Below are positions 44,016 to 52,388 of a stretch of 64,000 bases of DNA, in pieces (within the stretch, counting starts at the first letter, position 1; every line of letters starts with the position of its first letter). Made by a program: the position numbers and the translations under genes. The stretch is from Chitinophagales bacterium (lineage in GTDB: Bacteria > Bacteroidota > Bacteroidia > Chitinophagales > JADIYW01): assembly GCA_020636535.1 (NCBI GenBank), contig JACJXT010000011.1, positions 248,001 through 312,000 on the forward strand, read 5' to 3'. The notes beneath the pieces were generated by a model, which had not been told where the DNA came from, made no database searches, and saw nothing but the letters and a program-made list of their open reading frames with translations.

Positions 44016-45125
44016 TTAAATAGTCTGATAAATATCCATCAATTGTTTGGTCATGATGTCTGGTGCAAATTGTTGTACTTGTAGTTTTGCCTTTTGTTCT
44101 ACTTCTTCTTTGTACTCTAAATTGTAGTAGATAAATTGTATGGCATTGGCTAGTTCTTCTACATTATTTGGATCTATAAAAATACAAGCATCACCACCAA
44201 CTTCTGGCATAGAAGAAACTTTACTGGTAATAACTGGTTTACCACAGCAAAGAGCTTCTAGTATTGGCAATCCAAATCCTTCGTACAAACTTGGATATAC
44301 TAAACCTTGCGACATATGATAAATTATTGGCAATTCGTAGTTGGGTATATTGTGTAGAAAATAGATTCTATCTTGTAAATCGTTTTCGTAGATAAATTTT
44401 TCTACTTTTTTAAATTCGTCGCCACCTTGTGTTACAGCAACTAAATTTTTGTCTTTGTTTTCTGGTGTTAGTAACGCTTTTAAAATGCTAGTAAAATTTT
44501 TTCTTTTGCTAATAGCTCCTACATATAAAATAAAATCTCTAGGAATATGCATTTTATTCCAATATTCATCTTTAATATTATAAGTAATAGGATAATCAAA
44601 TTCTCGATTCCAAGTTGGATAAATAATTTTTACTTTATGTTCATTGGCATCAAAAAACTCTACTAAATCATTTTTGGTTTGTTGACTAACAGCAATAATA
44701 CAATCTGCTTCTTGAATAGCTTTCTTTGTTTTCTTTTTATAAATCATTCTATCAAACAAAGAAAATGACTTCGGTAATTTGCTGTGAATGACATCATGAA
44801 TGGTAACTACTTTTTTTATTTGATTAGGTAAGTTTATTGGCAATTCATTACTCAATCCATGATATACCTGAATTTGATTTTCTATCAATTCATTTTGAAT
44901 ATATTTTAATCGCCAAGCTTTTGGAGATGAATGGTTAGCAACTACTGTTTTATCTACTAGGTCTGTATGTTTAAACGGACTAGTAGTATAAAACTTATGG
45001 TGAACAAAGATTTTATAATCTTCATTAGGATAGAATTGCAATAAGCGTTTAAGGACTGTTCTACTGTAAGAACCTAATCCAGTATCATTGTGGTACAATC
45101 GCTTTCCATCAAAACCGATATTCAT
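44016..45125 (-). CDS. GT4-family glycosyltransferase
   Basis: The 369-residue protein has the GT-B architecture with VVTIHDVIHSKLP near 102, ILYVGAISKRKNF near 200, and the donor-binding EGFGLPILEALCCGKPVITS near 283 (E-x7-E motif) followed by GGDACIFIDPNN. The sugar and acceptor are not evident, but such enzymes build cell-surface glycans. It follows dapD by 15 bp on the same strand. Confidence 0.9.
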   Translation of the reverse strand: MNIGFDGKRLYHNDTGLGSYSRTVLKRLLQFYPNEDYKIFVHHKFYTTSPFKHTDLVDKTVVANHSSPKAWRLKYIQNELIENQIQVYHGLSNELPINLPNQIKKVVTIHDVIHSKLPKSFSLFDRMIYKKKTKKAIQEADCIIAVSQQTKNDLVEFFDANEHKVKIIYPTWNREFDYPITYNIKDEYWNKMHIPRDFILYVGAISKRKNFTSILKALLTPENKDKNLVAVTQGGDEFKKVEKFIYENDLQDRIYFLHNIPNYELPIIYHMSQGLVYPSLYEGFGLPILEALCCGKPVITSKVSSMPEVGGDACIFIDPNNVEELANAIQFIYYNLEYKEEVEQKAKLQVQQFAPDIMTKQLMDIYQTI

Positions 45126-45140
45126 ATATATATTGTTGAA

Positions 45141-45956
45141 CTATACTGCAACATTAAAATCTCGCAGAGCATCATTTAAGCTTGTTTTTAAGTCGGTACT
45201 TGCTTTGCGTTGTCCTATAATTAAAGCACATGGCACATGATAAGTTCCTGCAGGAAACTCTTTTGGCATTGTTCCAGGAATTACTACAGAACGCGCTGGT
45301 ACTCTTCCTCTGTATTCTATTGGCTCACTTCCAGAAACATCAATAATTTTAGTCGATTTTGTTAATACTACATTAGCACCTAGTACTACTTCTTTTTCTA
45401 AATGAACGCCTTCTACCACTATACATCTAGAACCAACAAAACAATCATCTTCTATAATAACAGGAGCAGCTTGTACTGGTTCTAACACGCCACCAATACC
45501 AACACCACCACTTAAATGTACATTTTTACCAATTTGAGCACAACTACCAACAGTAGCCCAAGTATCTACCATTGTTCCACTATCAACATACGCACCAATA
45601 TTTACATAGCTTGGCATCATTACTACGCCTTTTTGTATGAAAGCACCTCTTCTAGCAATTGCATGAGGTACTACTCTAACACCCAATGCTTCATAATTTT
45701 TTTTCAAAGGAATTTTATCGTAAAATTCAAACGGACCAACTTCTATAGTTTCCATTTTTTGTGTAGGAAAATATAATATCACAGCTTTTTTTACCCAATC
45801 ATTTACTATCCAACCATTTTCCGTTGGCGTTGCTACACGCAATAAACCTTTATCTAATTGCGTTATAACTTCTTCAATGGCAGCAACTGTATTATTATCG
45901 TTTAGCAAACTTCTATCTTCCCACGCTTTTTCAATAATTTGTTGTAAATCTTGCAT
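45141..45956 (-). CDS. dapD: tetrahydrodipicolinate N-succinyltransferase
   Basis: DapD adds a succinyl group in lysine and diaminopimelate synthesis. The 271-residue protein has a left-handed beta-helix core with hexapeptide repeats (VVMMPSYVNIGAYVDSGTMV, then TWATVGSCAQIGKNVHLSGG) and the conserved GSRCIVVEGVHLE and SVVIPGTMPKEF. Length is normal. A TAnnTTTG box lies 21 bp upstream. Confidence 0.96.
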   Translation of the reverse strand: MQDLQQIIEKAWEDRSLLNDNNTVAAIEEVITQLDKGLLRVATPTENGWIVNDWVKKAVILYFPTQKMETIEVGPFEFYDKIPLKKNYEALGVRVVPHAIARRGAFIQKGVVMMPSYVNIGAYVDSGTMVDTWATVGSCAQIGKNVHLSGGVGIGGVLEPVQAAPVIIEDDCFVGSRCIVVEGVHLEKEVVLGANVVLTKSTKIIDVSGSEPIEYRGRVPARSVVIPGTMPKEFPAGTYHVPCALIIGQRKASTDLKTSLNDALRDFNVAV

Positions 45957-45976
45957 AATGTTCCGTATTTTTCACA

Positions 45977-45984
45977 CAAAAATA
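45977..45984 (-). promoter_or_regulatory. -7 box for dapD
   Basis: TATTTTTG on the minus strand matches TAnnTTTG and ends 20 bp before the dapD ATG. The divergent YwqK-like gene begins 20 bp on the other side. Confidence 0.55.
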
Positions 45985-46004
45985 AGATATAAAAACACAA
46001 TACC

Positions 46005-46637
46005 ATGAATTTAGAATTAAATAAAAGCAAATATCTTTTGATTGTAGCAGTTATATTGATATTTTCTGCCTGTAAAAGAAAAACAGTTACAGTAAAAAAC
46101 AACAATGGCGTAGTAGTACAATCGTATGAAGTTTTACGCAAGCAACAAAATATAAAAGATGGAAAATTTACTAGCTTTTATGATGATGGTACAAAAATGG
46201 AAGAATCGAATTATGTAAATGGCAAACAAGATGGCATTAGCAATCTATATTATCAAGATGGTAAATTAATGATTGAAAGACATTTTAAGATGGATGTTTA
46301 TGATGGCGATTATAAAGAGTACTACGAAAATGGATTTATAAAACAAGAAGGCAAGTACAAAGACAATATGATGGACGGTGTTTGGAAAAACTATTATGCT
46401 AGCAGTGAAGGTTTGGTAAGTGCTTTAACTACAATGAAAGATGGAAAAATTAATGGTGACGCTAAAGAATTTGCTACTAATGGAAAGCTATATGTAGAAG
46501 GCAATAAGGTTGAAATTTTTGGAGGTATAGATGTATATAATGGTATTGTAAAAGTTTATGATACAATAAGTGGAAAGCAAATTTATAACTTAGAATACGA
46601 AGATGGAAAACAAGTAAAAAAAGACTCCATATTTTAA
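46005..46637 (+). CDS. YwqK-like MORN-repeat lipoprotein
   Basis: The 210-residue protein has a lipoprotein signal (FSAC, Cys24, then KRKT) and repeats of the form DGxxxxYYxxGxLxxExxxxx, for example KQDGISNLYYQDGKLMIERH, YDGDYKEYYENGFIKQEG and KYKDNMMDGVWKNYY. This is the pattern of YwqK/MORN-variant proteins. Although some homologs are called antitoxins, the lipid anchor places this one at the envelope and no toxin is adjacent. Confidence 0.82.
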   Translation: MNLELNKSKYLLIVAVILIFSACKRKTVTVKNNNGVVVQSYEVLRKQQNIKDGKFTSFYDDGTKMEESNYVNGKQDGISNLYYQDGKLMIERHFKMDVYDGDYKEYYENGFIKQEGKYKDNMMDGVWKNYYASSEGLVSALTTMKDGKINGDAKEFATNGKLYVEGNKVEIFGGIDVYNGIVKVYDTISGKQIYNLEYEDGKQVKKDSIF

Positions 46638-46672
46638 AAAAGCGTTAATCTTAAAAATTTTCAAAATCAATT

Positions 46673-46702
46673 TTGCAGATAAGGAAAAATAAGTTATTTT
46701 TG
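46673..46702 (+). promoter_or_regulatory. promoter of tRNA-Lys
   Basis: TTG (46673-46675) and TATTTTTG (46695-46702), 19 nt apart, match the TTG / TAnnTTTG promoter. The tRNA begins 22 bp later. Confidence 0.65.
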
Positions 46703-46724
46703 CATTCGCTTTAATAAAGCAGTA

Positions 46725-46797
46725 GATTCCGTAGCTCAGCTGGTAGAGCAATACACTTTTAATGTATGGGTCCTGGGTTCGAATCCCAGCGGGATCA
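46725..46797 (+). tRNA. tRNA-Lys (anticodon TTT)
   Basis: The acceptor GATTCCG pairs with CGGGATC. The anticodon loop CTTTTAA gives TTT at 46758-46760, and the T loop is TTCGAAT. The discriminator is A and CCA is not encoded. It stands alone with its own promoter and terminator. Confidence 0.97.
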
Positions 46798-46814
46798 CAG
46801 GTGCCAAAACCTCC

Positions 46815-46850
46815 GCCCTTGCAACTCGTTAGTTCAAGGGCATTTTTTTT
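46815..46850 (+). terminator. Rho-independent terminator after tRNA-Lys
   Basis: A 7-bp stem GCCCTTG / CAAGGGC, with AAC/GTT able to extend it across a loop, is followed by A and eight T residues. Confidence 0.85.
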
Positions 46851-46933
46851 ATAAGTGTTGTTGTTATAATCAAATTAAAAAACTACCAAATTTAATCTCT
46901 AAAAATATTGGCTTAGTAGCACAATTTAATTGC

Positions 46934-46941
46934 TATCTTTA
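46934..46941 (+). promoter_or_regulatory. -7 box 4 nt before the ruvC start codon
   Basis: TATCTTTA, then TTGC, then the GTG start. The spacing is the same as for the AsmA-like gene and predicts a leaderless message. Confidence 0.5.
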
Positions 46942-46945
46942 TTGC

Positions 46946-47506
46946 GTGACCAAAAGAAAAAATATTACTATTCTTGGCATTGATCCTGGAACGCAAGTTA
47001 CTGGTTATGGTATTATCAATGCAAATGGTTATACTGCCGATTTAATTGCTATTGGCACTATACATACTTCTAAGTTTGATGATCATTATGATAAGTTGTG
47101 TAAAATCTACGATAGAGTGTTAGAAATCATCAACAGTTATCAACCAGAAGTTTTAGCTATTGAAGCACCTTTCTATGCCAAAAATGTACAGTCGATGTTA
47201 AAATTGGGTAGAGCTCAAGGTATGGCAATTGCAGCTGCATTATCAAAGAAAATAGTTATTCAAGAATTTTCTCCAAAAAGAATTAAACAAAGTATTACAG
47301 GAAACGGAAATGCAAGTAAAGAACAAGTTGCTGCTATGCTTTGTCAAATATTAAAGACTAAAGACTTACCAAATCAATTAGATGCAACAGATGGTTTAGC
47401 TGCTGCTATGTGTTATCATTTTTCACTCAATAGCATCAATCAAAATGGCAAACGATATACTGGTTGGAAAGCTTTTGTAGCTGATAATCCTAAGAAAGTA
47501 AAGTAG
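46946..47506 (+). CDS. ruvC: Holliday junction resolvase RuvC
   Basis: RuvC cuts Holliday junctions with RuvAB. The 186-residue protein has the catalytic acids in ILGIDPGTQVTGYG near 8, LAIEAPFYAKNVQS near 70 and QLDATDGLAAAMCYH near 145. I use the GTG at 46946. The open frame reaches back through the tRNA-Lys terminator, which cannot be coding. It converges with proS. Confidence 0.95.
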   Translation: MTKRKNITILGIDPGTQVTGYGIINANGYTADLIAIGTIHTSKFDDHYDKLCKIYDRVLEIINSYQPEVLAIEAPFYAKNVQSMLKLGRAQGMAIAAALSKKIVIQEFSPKRIKQSITGNGNASKEQVAAMLCQILKTKDLPNQLDATDGLAAAMCYHFSLNSINQNGKRYTGWKAFVADNPKKVK

Positions 47507-47507
47507 A

Positions 47508-48986
47508 TTAGTACGCTCTTGCAAATAACACTCTTTGTGTACTTGGTTTTCCTGTTAAAACACAAGCACCAACTTCCTTAGTATTATCTATCGGAATGCA
47601 TCGTATCGTAGCTTTAGTCAATTCTTTAATTTTATCTTCTGTTTCACTACTTCCGTCCCAATGTGCAGCAATAAAACCACCTTTGTTTTCTAGTACATCA
47701 ACAAATTCGTCCCAAGAGCTTACTTCGGTAATATGTGCATCTCTAAATGTTCTAGCTTTATCATAAATGTTTTGCTGAATATCTACTAACAATGTTTCTA
47801 TCGTTTCAACTAAATTATCAAGAGGAATGCTTTGTTTTTCTTTAGTATCTCTTCTTGCCACTTCTGCTACGCCATTTTGTAAATCTCTCATACCTAGTAC
47901 TATTCTAATAGGCATGCCTTTTAATTCGTATTCTGCAAACTTAAAACCAGGTCGTTTTGTTTCATCTTTATCCACCAAAGTTCTAATACCTTTTGCTTTT
48001 AACTGTTGATTGATTTCATCAACTTTTTGTTGCAATAGCAAATTTTCTGCCTCATTCTTAAAAGTTAGCGGAATAATAACTACTTGTTGTGGTGCAATTT
48101 TTGGAGGCAATATCAAACCATCATCATCAGAATGAGCCATAATTAATGCACCAATTAAACGAGTAGAAACGCCCCAAGAAGTTGCCCAAACCAATTCCTG
48201 CTGATTGTCTTTATTTAAAAACGAAACATCAAACGCTTTGGCAAAATTCTGACCTAAAAAATGTGATGTACCACTTTGTAAAGCTTTTCCATCTTGCATT
48301 AAAGCTTCAATAGTATAAGTTTCAACAGCACCAGCAAATCTTTCGTTGGGTGTTTTTGTTCCTTTTATAACAGGTAATGCCATAAAATTTTCAGCAAAAT
48401 CAGCATAAACATCTAGCATTTGTTCTGCCTCTGCAATCGCTTCTTGTTCAGTAGCATGAGCCGTATGTCCTTCTTGCCATAAAAACTCAGCAGTTCTCAA
48501 AAATAATCGTGTTCTCATTTCCCAACGCAATACATTTGCCCATTGGTTCACTAAAATTGGCAAATCTCTATACGATTGTATCCACGATTTGTAAGTATTC
48601 CAAATAATCGTTTCTGATGTTGGACGAATAATTAATTCTTCCTCTAACTTAGCTTCAGGATCAACTACAACACCATTACCATTTTCATCATTTTTTAAAC
48701 GGTAATGTGTAACCACAGCACATTCCTTAGCAAAACCTTCTACATGGTCTGCTTCTTTACTTAAAAAAGATTTTGGTATCAACAAAGGAAAATAAGCATT
48801 AACATGTCCTGTATCTTTAAACATTTTGTCAAGGTTATCTCTCATGTTTTCCCATAGCGTAAAACCATAGGGTTTAATTACCATACAACCTCTTACAGCA
48901 CTATAATCTGCTAGTCCACCTTTTATCACTAAATCATTATACCATTGCGAATAATCTTCTACTTTACTAGTAATTGCCTTGCTCAT
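47508..48986 (-). CDS. proS: prolyl-tRNA synthetase (short, archaeal/eukaryotic-type)
   Basis: The 492-residue class II synthetase shows GCMVIKPYGFTLWENM near 32 (motif 1 region), RPTSETIIWNTYKSWI near 119, RTAEFLWQEGHTAH near 162 (motif 2), and a Gly-Ala-Arg-type motif 3 region (SWGVSTRLIGALIMAHSD near 270). It lacks the editing insertion of the long bacterial form and has the C-terminal domain of the short form, common in Bacteroidota. Its promoter box faces that of the divergent low-complexity gene. Confidence 0.96.
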   Translation of the reverse strand: MSKAITSKVEDYSQWYNDLVIKGGLADYSAVRGCMVIKPYGFTLWENMRDNLDKMFKDTGHVNAYFPLLIPKSFLSKEADHVEGFAKECAVVTHYRLKNDENGNGVVVDPEAKLEEELIIRPTSETIIWNTYKSWIQSYRDLPILVNQWANVLRWEMRTRLFLRTAEFLWQEGHTAHATEQEAIAEAEQMLDVYADFAENFMALPVIKGTKTPNERFAGAVETYTIEALMQDGKALQSGTSHFLGQNFAKAFDVSFLNKDNQQELVWATSWGVSTRLIGALIMAHSDDDGLILPPKIAPQQVVIIPLTFKNEAENLLLQQKVDEINQQLKAKGIRTLVDKDETKRPGFKFAEYELKGMPIRIVLGMRDLQNGVAEVARRDTKEKQSIPLDNLVETIETLLVDIQQNIYDKARTFRDAHITEVSSWDEFVDVLENKGGFIAAHWDGSSETEDKIKELTKATIRCIPIDNTKEVGACVLTGKPSTQRVLFARAY

Positions 48987-49043
48987 GAAACACTTTTTTG
49001 TTAATTAACATAATTTGGTACACTTTTTGAAACTAAATTGTTA

Positions 49044-49064
49044 TATTTTTGGTATACAAATGTA
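49044..49064. promoter_or_regulatory. face-to-face divergent promoter boxes for proS and the Tyr-rich protein
   Basis: TATTTTTG on the plus strand (49044-49051) and TACATTTG on the minus strand (49057-49064) face each other across 5 bp. This is the same layout as at 41509-41526. Confidence 0.6.
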
Positions 49065-49101
49065 AGACATTTAAGATTGCCAAAAAATTAAACTTCATAT
49101 T

Positions 49102-50067
49102 ATGAAAAAGATACAATATATATTAACACTGATTGCACTGTTTGTAGTGTCTAATTTTAGTTATGCTGGAGATGATGTGTATGACGAATACACTCCTAAA
49201 AAAGTAAAACCAGTATCAACACAATCATCAAACCAAAGCTATAATAATAGTGGTAGTAGTTATAGTGGTTTAAATAATAATTATTATAGTGATAGATATG
49301 ATGACAATAATTATTACAATAACAATCAATACTACGACGAAGACGATTATTCTATGTCTTATTCTGATAGAATAAGACGATTTCACAATCCAAATGTTCG
49401 TTTTAGTGTAGGATATAGTTCTTATAGTAATCCAAATTCTTGGTATGGTTATTCTGATTGGAATAGATTTTATGGTAACTCATTTTCACCAAGTTGGTGT
49501 AATCCATATCAAAATTTTTGGAATCCATTTACTACAACTATAATTATTCAGCAAGGACCATATGGATTCAACTCTTGGTCTAACAATAGTTTCTATAATT
49601 CTTACTATAACAATAGTTGGTATAATCCATGGGCTAATCCTTATTATAGTTATTATTCACCAGGTTGCAATAGTTACTTTGGCAATAATTACTACGGTAG
49701 TTACTATGGCAACAATGGCTATTATGGCAATAACGGTTATTATGGCAGTGGCTACTATCCAAGAAATAATGATGGTTATTATAATAAAACCACTACCAAT
49801 ACTCCAAAATATTCAACACCAACCAATGTTCCTGTAAAACAAAATACCAATTATAGTGGAGGAAAAAGTTCTTATATCAAGAAATCATCTACACCAACGA
49901 ATAATAATTCTGGTGGTAATAATGGCGGAAGTATATACTATAACAAATCCAATAGTAATTCAAATTATAAAAACTCTGGTAATAATGGTGGAGGATATCA
50001 GCCGAGTAATAAATCGGGAAGTTCTAATACAGACTCTGGTATAAAAATCAATAAGAAAACAAAGTAA
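49102..50067 (+). CDS. secreted Tyr/Asn/Gly/Ser-rich low-complexity protein
   Basis: The 321-residue protein has a signal peptide (about 1-22) and almost no hydrophobic core afterwards. Composition is dominated by Asn, Tyr, Ser and Gly. Near residues 195-230 short units of the form GYYGNN and GYYGSG repeat in tandem. Trp-Tyr-Asn-Pro motifs recur earlier (about 120-185), and the tail (about 235-321) is Ser/Asn/Lys-rich. I recognise no enzyme domain. It could be a surface or matrix structural protein. The FadL-like porin gene follows 21 bp later, so the two may be co-expressed. Confidence 0.75.
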   Translation: MKKIQYILTLIALFVVSNFSYAGDDVYDEYTPKKVKPVSTQSSNQSYNNSGSSYSGLNNNYYSDRYDDNNYYNNNQYYDEDDYSMSYSDRIRRFHNPNVRFSVGYSSYSNPNSWYGYSDWNRFYGNSFSPSWCNPYQNFWNPFTTTIIIQQGPYGFNSWSNNSFYNSYYNNSWYNPWANPYYSYYSPGCNSYFGNNYYGSYYGNNGYYGNNGYYGSGYYPRNNDGYYNKTTTNTPKYSTPTNVPVKQNTNYSGGKSSYIKKSSTPTNNNSGGNNGGSIYYNKSNSNSNYKNSGNNGGGYQPSNKSGSSNTDSGIKINKKTK

Positions 50068-50088
50068 GTTATTCAAAAAATTATAAAT

Positions 50089-51573
50089 ATGAATAGACAA
50101 GTTAAATATCTTGTATTGCTAATTATTGCATACACTCAAACTACATTTGCACAGTCTGATGCCGATATTTTACAGTTTAGTTATTGGCAAAATACTGGTA
50201 CTGCACGAAATATTGCAGTAGGAAATACTATGGGTGTTGTAGGTGCAGACATTAGCAATATCAATACTAATCCTGCTGGAATTGGCAAATTGAGTAGCAC
50301 AGAAGGTTCTATAACTTTAGGTGTTCCTATCTTAAATGCGACTACTGAATATTTGGACAATAAGAGAGATGATAGTAAATTGGGTTTTCAGGTAAATAAT
50401 ATTGGCGTTGTTTTTAGTTCTAAATACTTAAATGATAAAACAGAAAGTAGTAAATGGAATGGTATTAAATTTGGCTTATCGTACAACCGACTAGCAACAT
50501 TTAATCAGAATTATTATATGAGTGGTTATAATGCTAATAATAGTTTGATTGATAATCACTACGAAATTATATTTGATAATGCGAATACATTATACGATGT
50601 AGAAAACAACTTTCCTTTTGATGCAAGTTTGTCGTATGGTACAGATTTACTATACTACGATAGTGTAAGCCAGCAAATATATTCATCAGTAAATGCATTT
50701 GTACAACAAGATATTACACTTAAAAGAAAAGGTAGTTTAAATGAAGCTGCTGTTGCTATTGCGAGTGGTTACAACAATAAAATATTTGTAGGTGCAAGTT
50801 TAGGAATGCCTGTATTGAATTATACGCAAAACATTATTCATCATGAAGAAGATGTGTTTGACAGTTCTTACAATTTTAACTATTTTGATTATGAATCGAG
50901 TTATAATGTAAGTGGTGTTGGTGTTAATTTTCAATTAGGATTGTTAGCTCAAATCAATAAAAATTTTAGAGTTGGATTTTCATTTAAAACACCAAGTGTA
51001 ATTTTTGCGAAAGACAAATACAATGCTTACGAATATGTAGACTATGAAGATTATATTGCAGAAGCAGAATCACCAGATGGTTTGGTAAGTTATAATATTC
51101 GTTTGCCATGGAGAATGAGTGTTGGTGGTTCTTATTTACACAAATATGGTTTTGTAGCTGTAGAATACGAATTGAGTGATGCTGGAAATGCCAAATACAA
51201 TTTTAAAGATGATGGCTTTAATGATTATGAAGCTGATTTAAACGATGGTATTGGAGAAAAATATAAATTGTATCATAATATAAAGATTGGTATAGAAGGA
51301 AAATTTGATCCAATAAGAATTAGAGCTGGAGTGCAATACAAAACATCGCCATTTAACACCGAAGTTGTTGAGGATAAATACAAACAAAATCAGTTAATTT
51401 ATAGTGCAGGTTTAGGTTTTAGAAAAGAGCACTTTTATATAGATGCGGCTTATCAGTTTGTAAAATCAAGAGGTTATTTTACACCGTATGTGTTGAATGA
51501 CAACTCACAACCAACAGCTACACTCAACGACAAAAACTCCTTAATTTCATTAACAGCAGGTTTTAAGTTTTAG
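50089..51573 (+). CDS. OmpP1/FadL/TodX-type outer membrane protein
   Basis: The 494-residue protein has a signal peptide ending near TTFAQ. The conserved N-terminal plug region of the FadL family follows: ARNIAVGNTMGVVGADISNINTNPAGIGKLSSTE. The rest alternates aromatic and polar residues as in a beta barrel and ends in aromatic-rich strands with a terminal Phe. FadL-type porins pass hydrophobic molecules across the outer membrane. A FadL-type gene beside proS is common in Bacteroidota. Confidence 0.9.
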   Translation: MNRQVKYLVLLIIAYTQTTFAQSDADILQFSYWQNTGTARNIAVGNTMGVVGADISNINTNPAGIGKLSSTEGSITLGVPILNATTEYLDNKRDDSKLGFQVNNIGVVFSSKYLNDKTESSKWNGIKFGLSYNRLATFNQNYYMSGYNANNSLIDNHYEIIFDNANTLYDVENNFPFDASLSYGTDLLYYDSVSQQIYSSVNAFVQQDITLKRKGSLNEAAVAIASGYNNKIFVGASLGMPVLNYTQNIIHHEEDVFDSSYNFNYFDYESSYNVSGVGVNFQLGLLAQINKNFRVGFSFKTPSVIFAKDKYNAYEYVDYEDYIAEAESPDGLVSYNIRLPWRMSVGGSYLHKYGFVAVEYELSDAGNAKYNFKDDGFNDYEADLNDGIGEKYKLYHNIKIGIEGKFDPIRIRAGVQYKTSPFNTEVVEDKYKQNQLIYSAGLGFRKEHFYIDAAYQFVKSRGYFTPYVLNDNSQPTATLNDKNSLISLTAGFKF

Positions 51574-51651
51574 AGGAACTTAGCTAGCAAGTCAGTTAGA
51601 CACTATAAGGTTTTATGAAGTATGAACAAAATTGAATTTCAAATATTCTAA

Positions 51652-51804
51652 ATACCAATTAGCGTTCAGAAGGGCAAAATAAATTTTCAATATTTTTTTG
51701 CTGAATTCAAGGCAAAATGTAATCATAGCATAAAACTACGGCAAACTCATAAGTCAGCGAAAAAAGATAAAAGAATAAAGTTGTTTTGACTGCTAATTTG
51801 GTAT
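51652..51804. mobile_element. MITE-like element with terminal inverted repeats
   Basis: The left end ATACCAATTAGCGTTCA (51652-51668) matches the right end (51787-51804), whose reverse complement is ATACCAAATTAGCAGTCA: one inserted base and one or two changes. Further in, TTTTTTTGCTGA and TCAGCGAAAAAA form a second imperfect pair, so the 153-bp element can fold into a long hairpin. It has no open frame. It fills most of the gap between the FadL-like gene and the tRNA cluster. A target duplication is not clear. Confidence 0.6.
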
Positions 51805-51905
51805 AAAACACATCTTTTTAACCACTAGTTTTTATAGTGCAGTTTTAAAAAATTATAAATCTTTATAAAAAATCAAAATTAAGCTACTTTATAAAAAAAA
51901 TGTTG

Positions 51906-51913
51906 TATATTTG
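51906..51913 (+). promoter_or_regulatory. -7 box for the tRNA-tuf block
   Basis: TATATTTG matches TAnnTTTG and lies 54 bp before the first tRNA of the cluster. No convincing -33 element was found in the A-rich DNA upstream. Confidence 0.6.
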
Positions 51914-51967
51914 CACCTCAAAATTGTGAACTGCGTGTTTACAAGTTCTTTGAGTATGTAAGATTTT

Positions 51968-52041
51968 GCCAGTGTAGCTCAGTTGGCCAGAGCAGCTGAT
52001 TTGTAATCAGCGGGTCGGGGGTTCGAATCCCTCCACTGGCT
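51968..52041 (+). tRNA. tRNA-Thr (anticodon TGT)
   Basis: The acceptor GCCAGTG pairs with CACTGGC. The anticodon stem GCTGA/TCAGC holds loop TTTGTAA with TGT at 52002-52004, and the T loop is TTCGAAT. First of four tRNAs leading into tuf. Confidence 0.97.
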
Positions 52042-52067
52042 CAGTTTATTGATATATTCAATATTCA

Positions 52068-52150
52068 GGGCAGTTACCAGAGTGGCCAAATGGGGCAGAC
52101 TGTAAATCTGCTGGTTTTTACCTACGGTGGTTCGAATCCATCACTGCCCA
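52068..52150 (+). tRNA. tRNA-Tyr (anticodon GTA)
   Basis: A class II tRNA with long variable arm. The acceptor GGGCAGT pairs with ACTGCCC. The anticodon stem GCAGA/TCTGC holds loop CTGTAAA with GTA at 52102-52104. Confidence 0.97.
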
Positions 52151-52174
52151 CAAAAGTTCTTTAACAATAAATTA

Positions 52175-52248
52175 GGCGGAAGTAGCTCAGTTGGTAGAGC
52201 ATCAGCCTTCCAAGCTGAGGGTCGCGGGTTCGAGTCTCGTCTTCCGCT
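52175..52248 (+). tRNA. tRNA-Gly (anticodon TCC)
   Basis: The acceptor GCGGAAG pairs with CTTCCGC. The anticodon stem TCAGC/GCTGA holds loop CTTCCAA, giving TCC. The discriminator is T, as usual for tRNA-Gly. Confidence 0.97.
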
Positions 52249-52270
52249 CTTAATATTTTTAATCTTTCTT

Positions 52271-52342
<72 letters not shown>

Positions 52343-52388
52343 CAAAATATTTTTTAATTATTATAAACCGAAATAAAACAAGCAAAAA

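Noticed and set aside
46005..46637. Toxin-antitoxin call for the YwqK-like gene
   Set aside because: It is a lipoprotein and no toxin gene is adjacent, so the antitoxin label of some homologs does not apply.
46766..46945. Longer ruvC start inside tRNA-Lys
   Set aside because: The extra 60 codons cover the tRNA 3' half and its terminator, and RuvC homology begins at the GTG at 46946.
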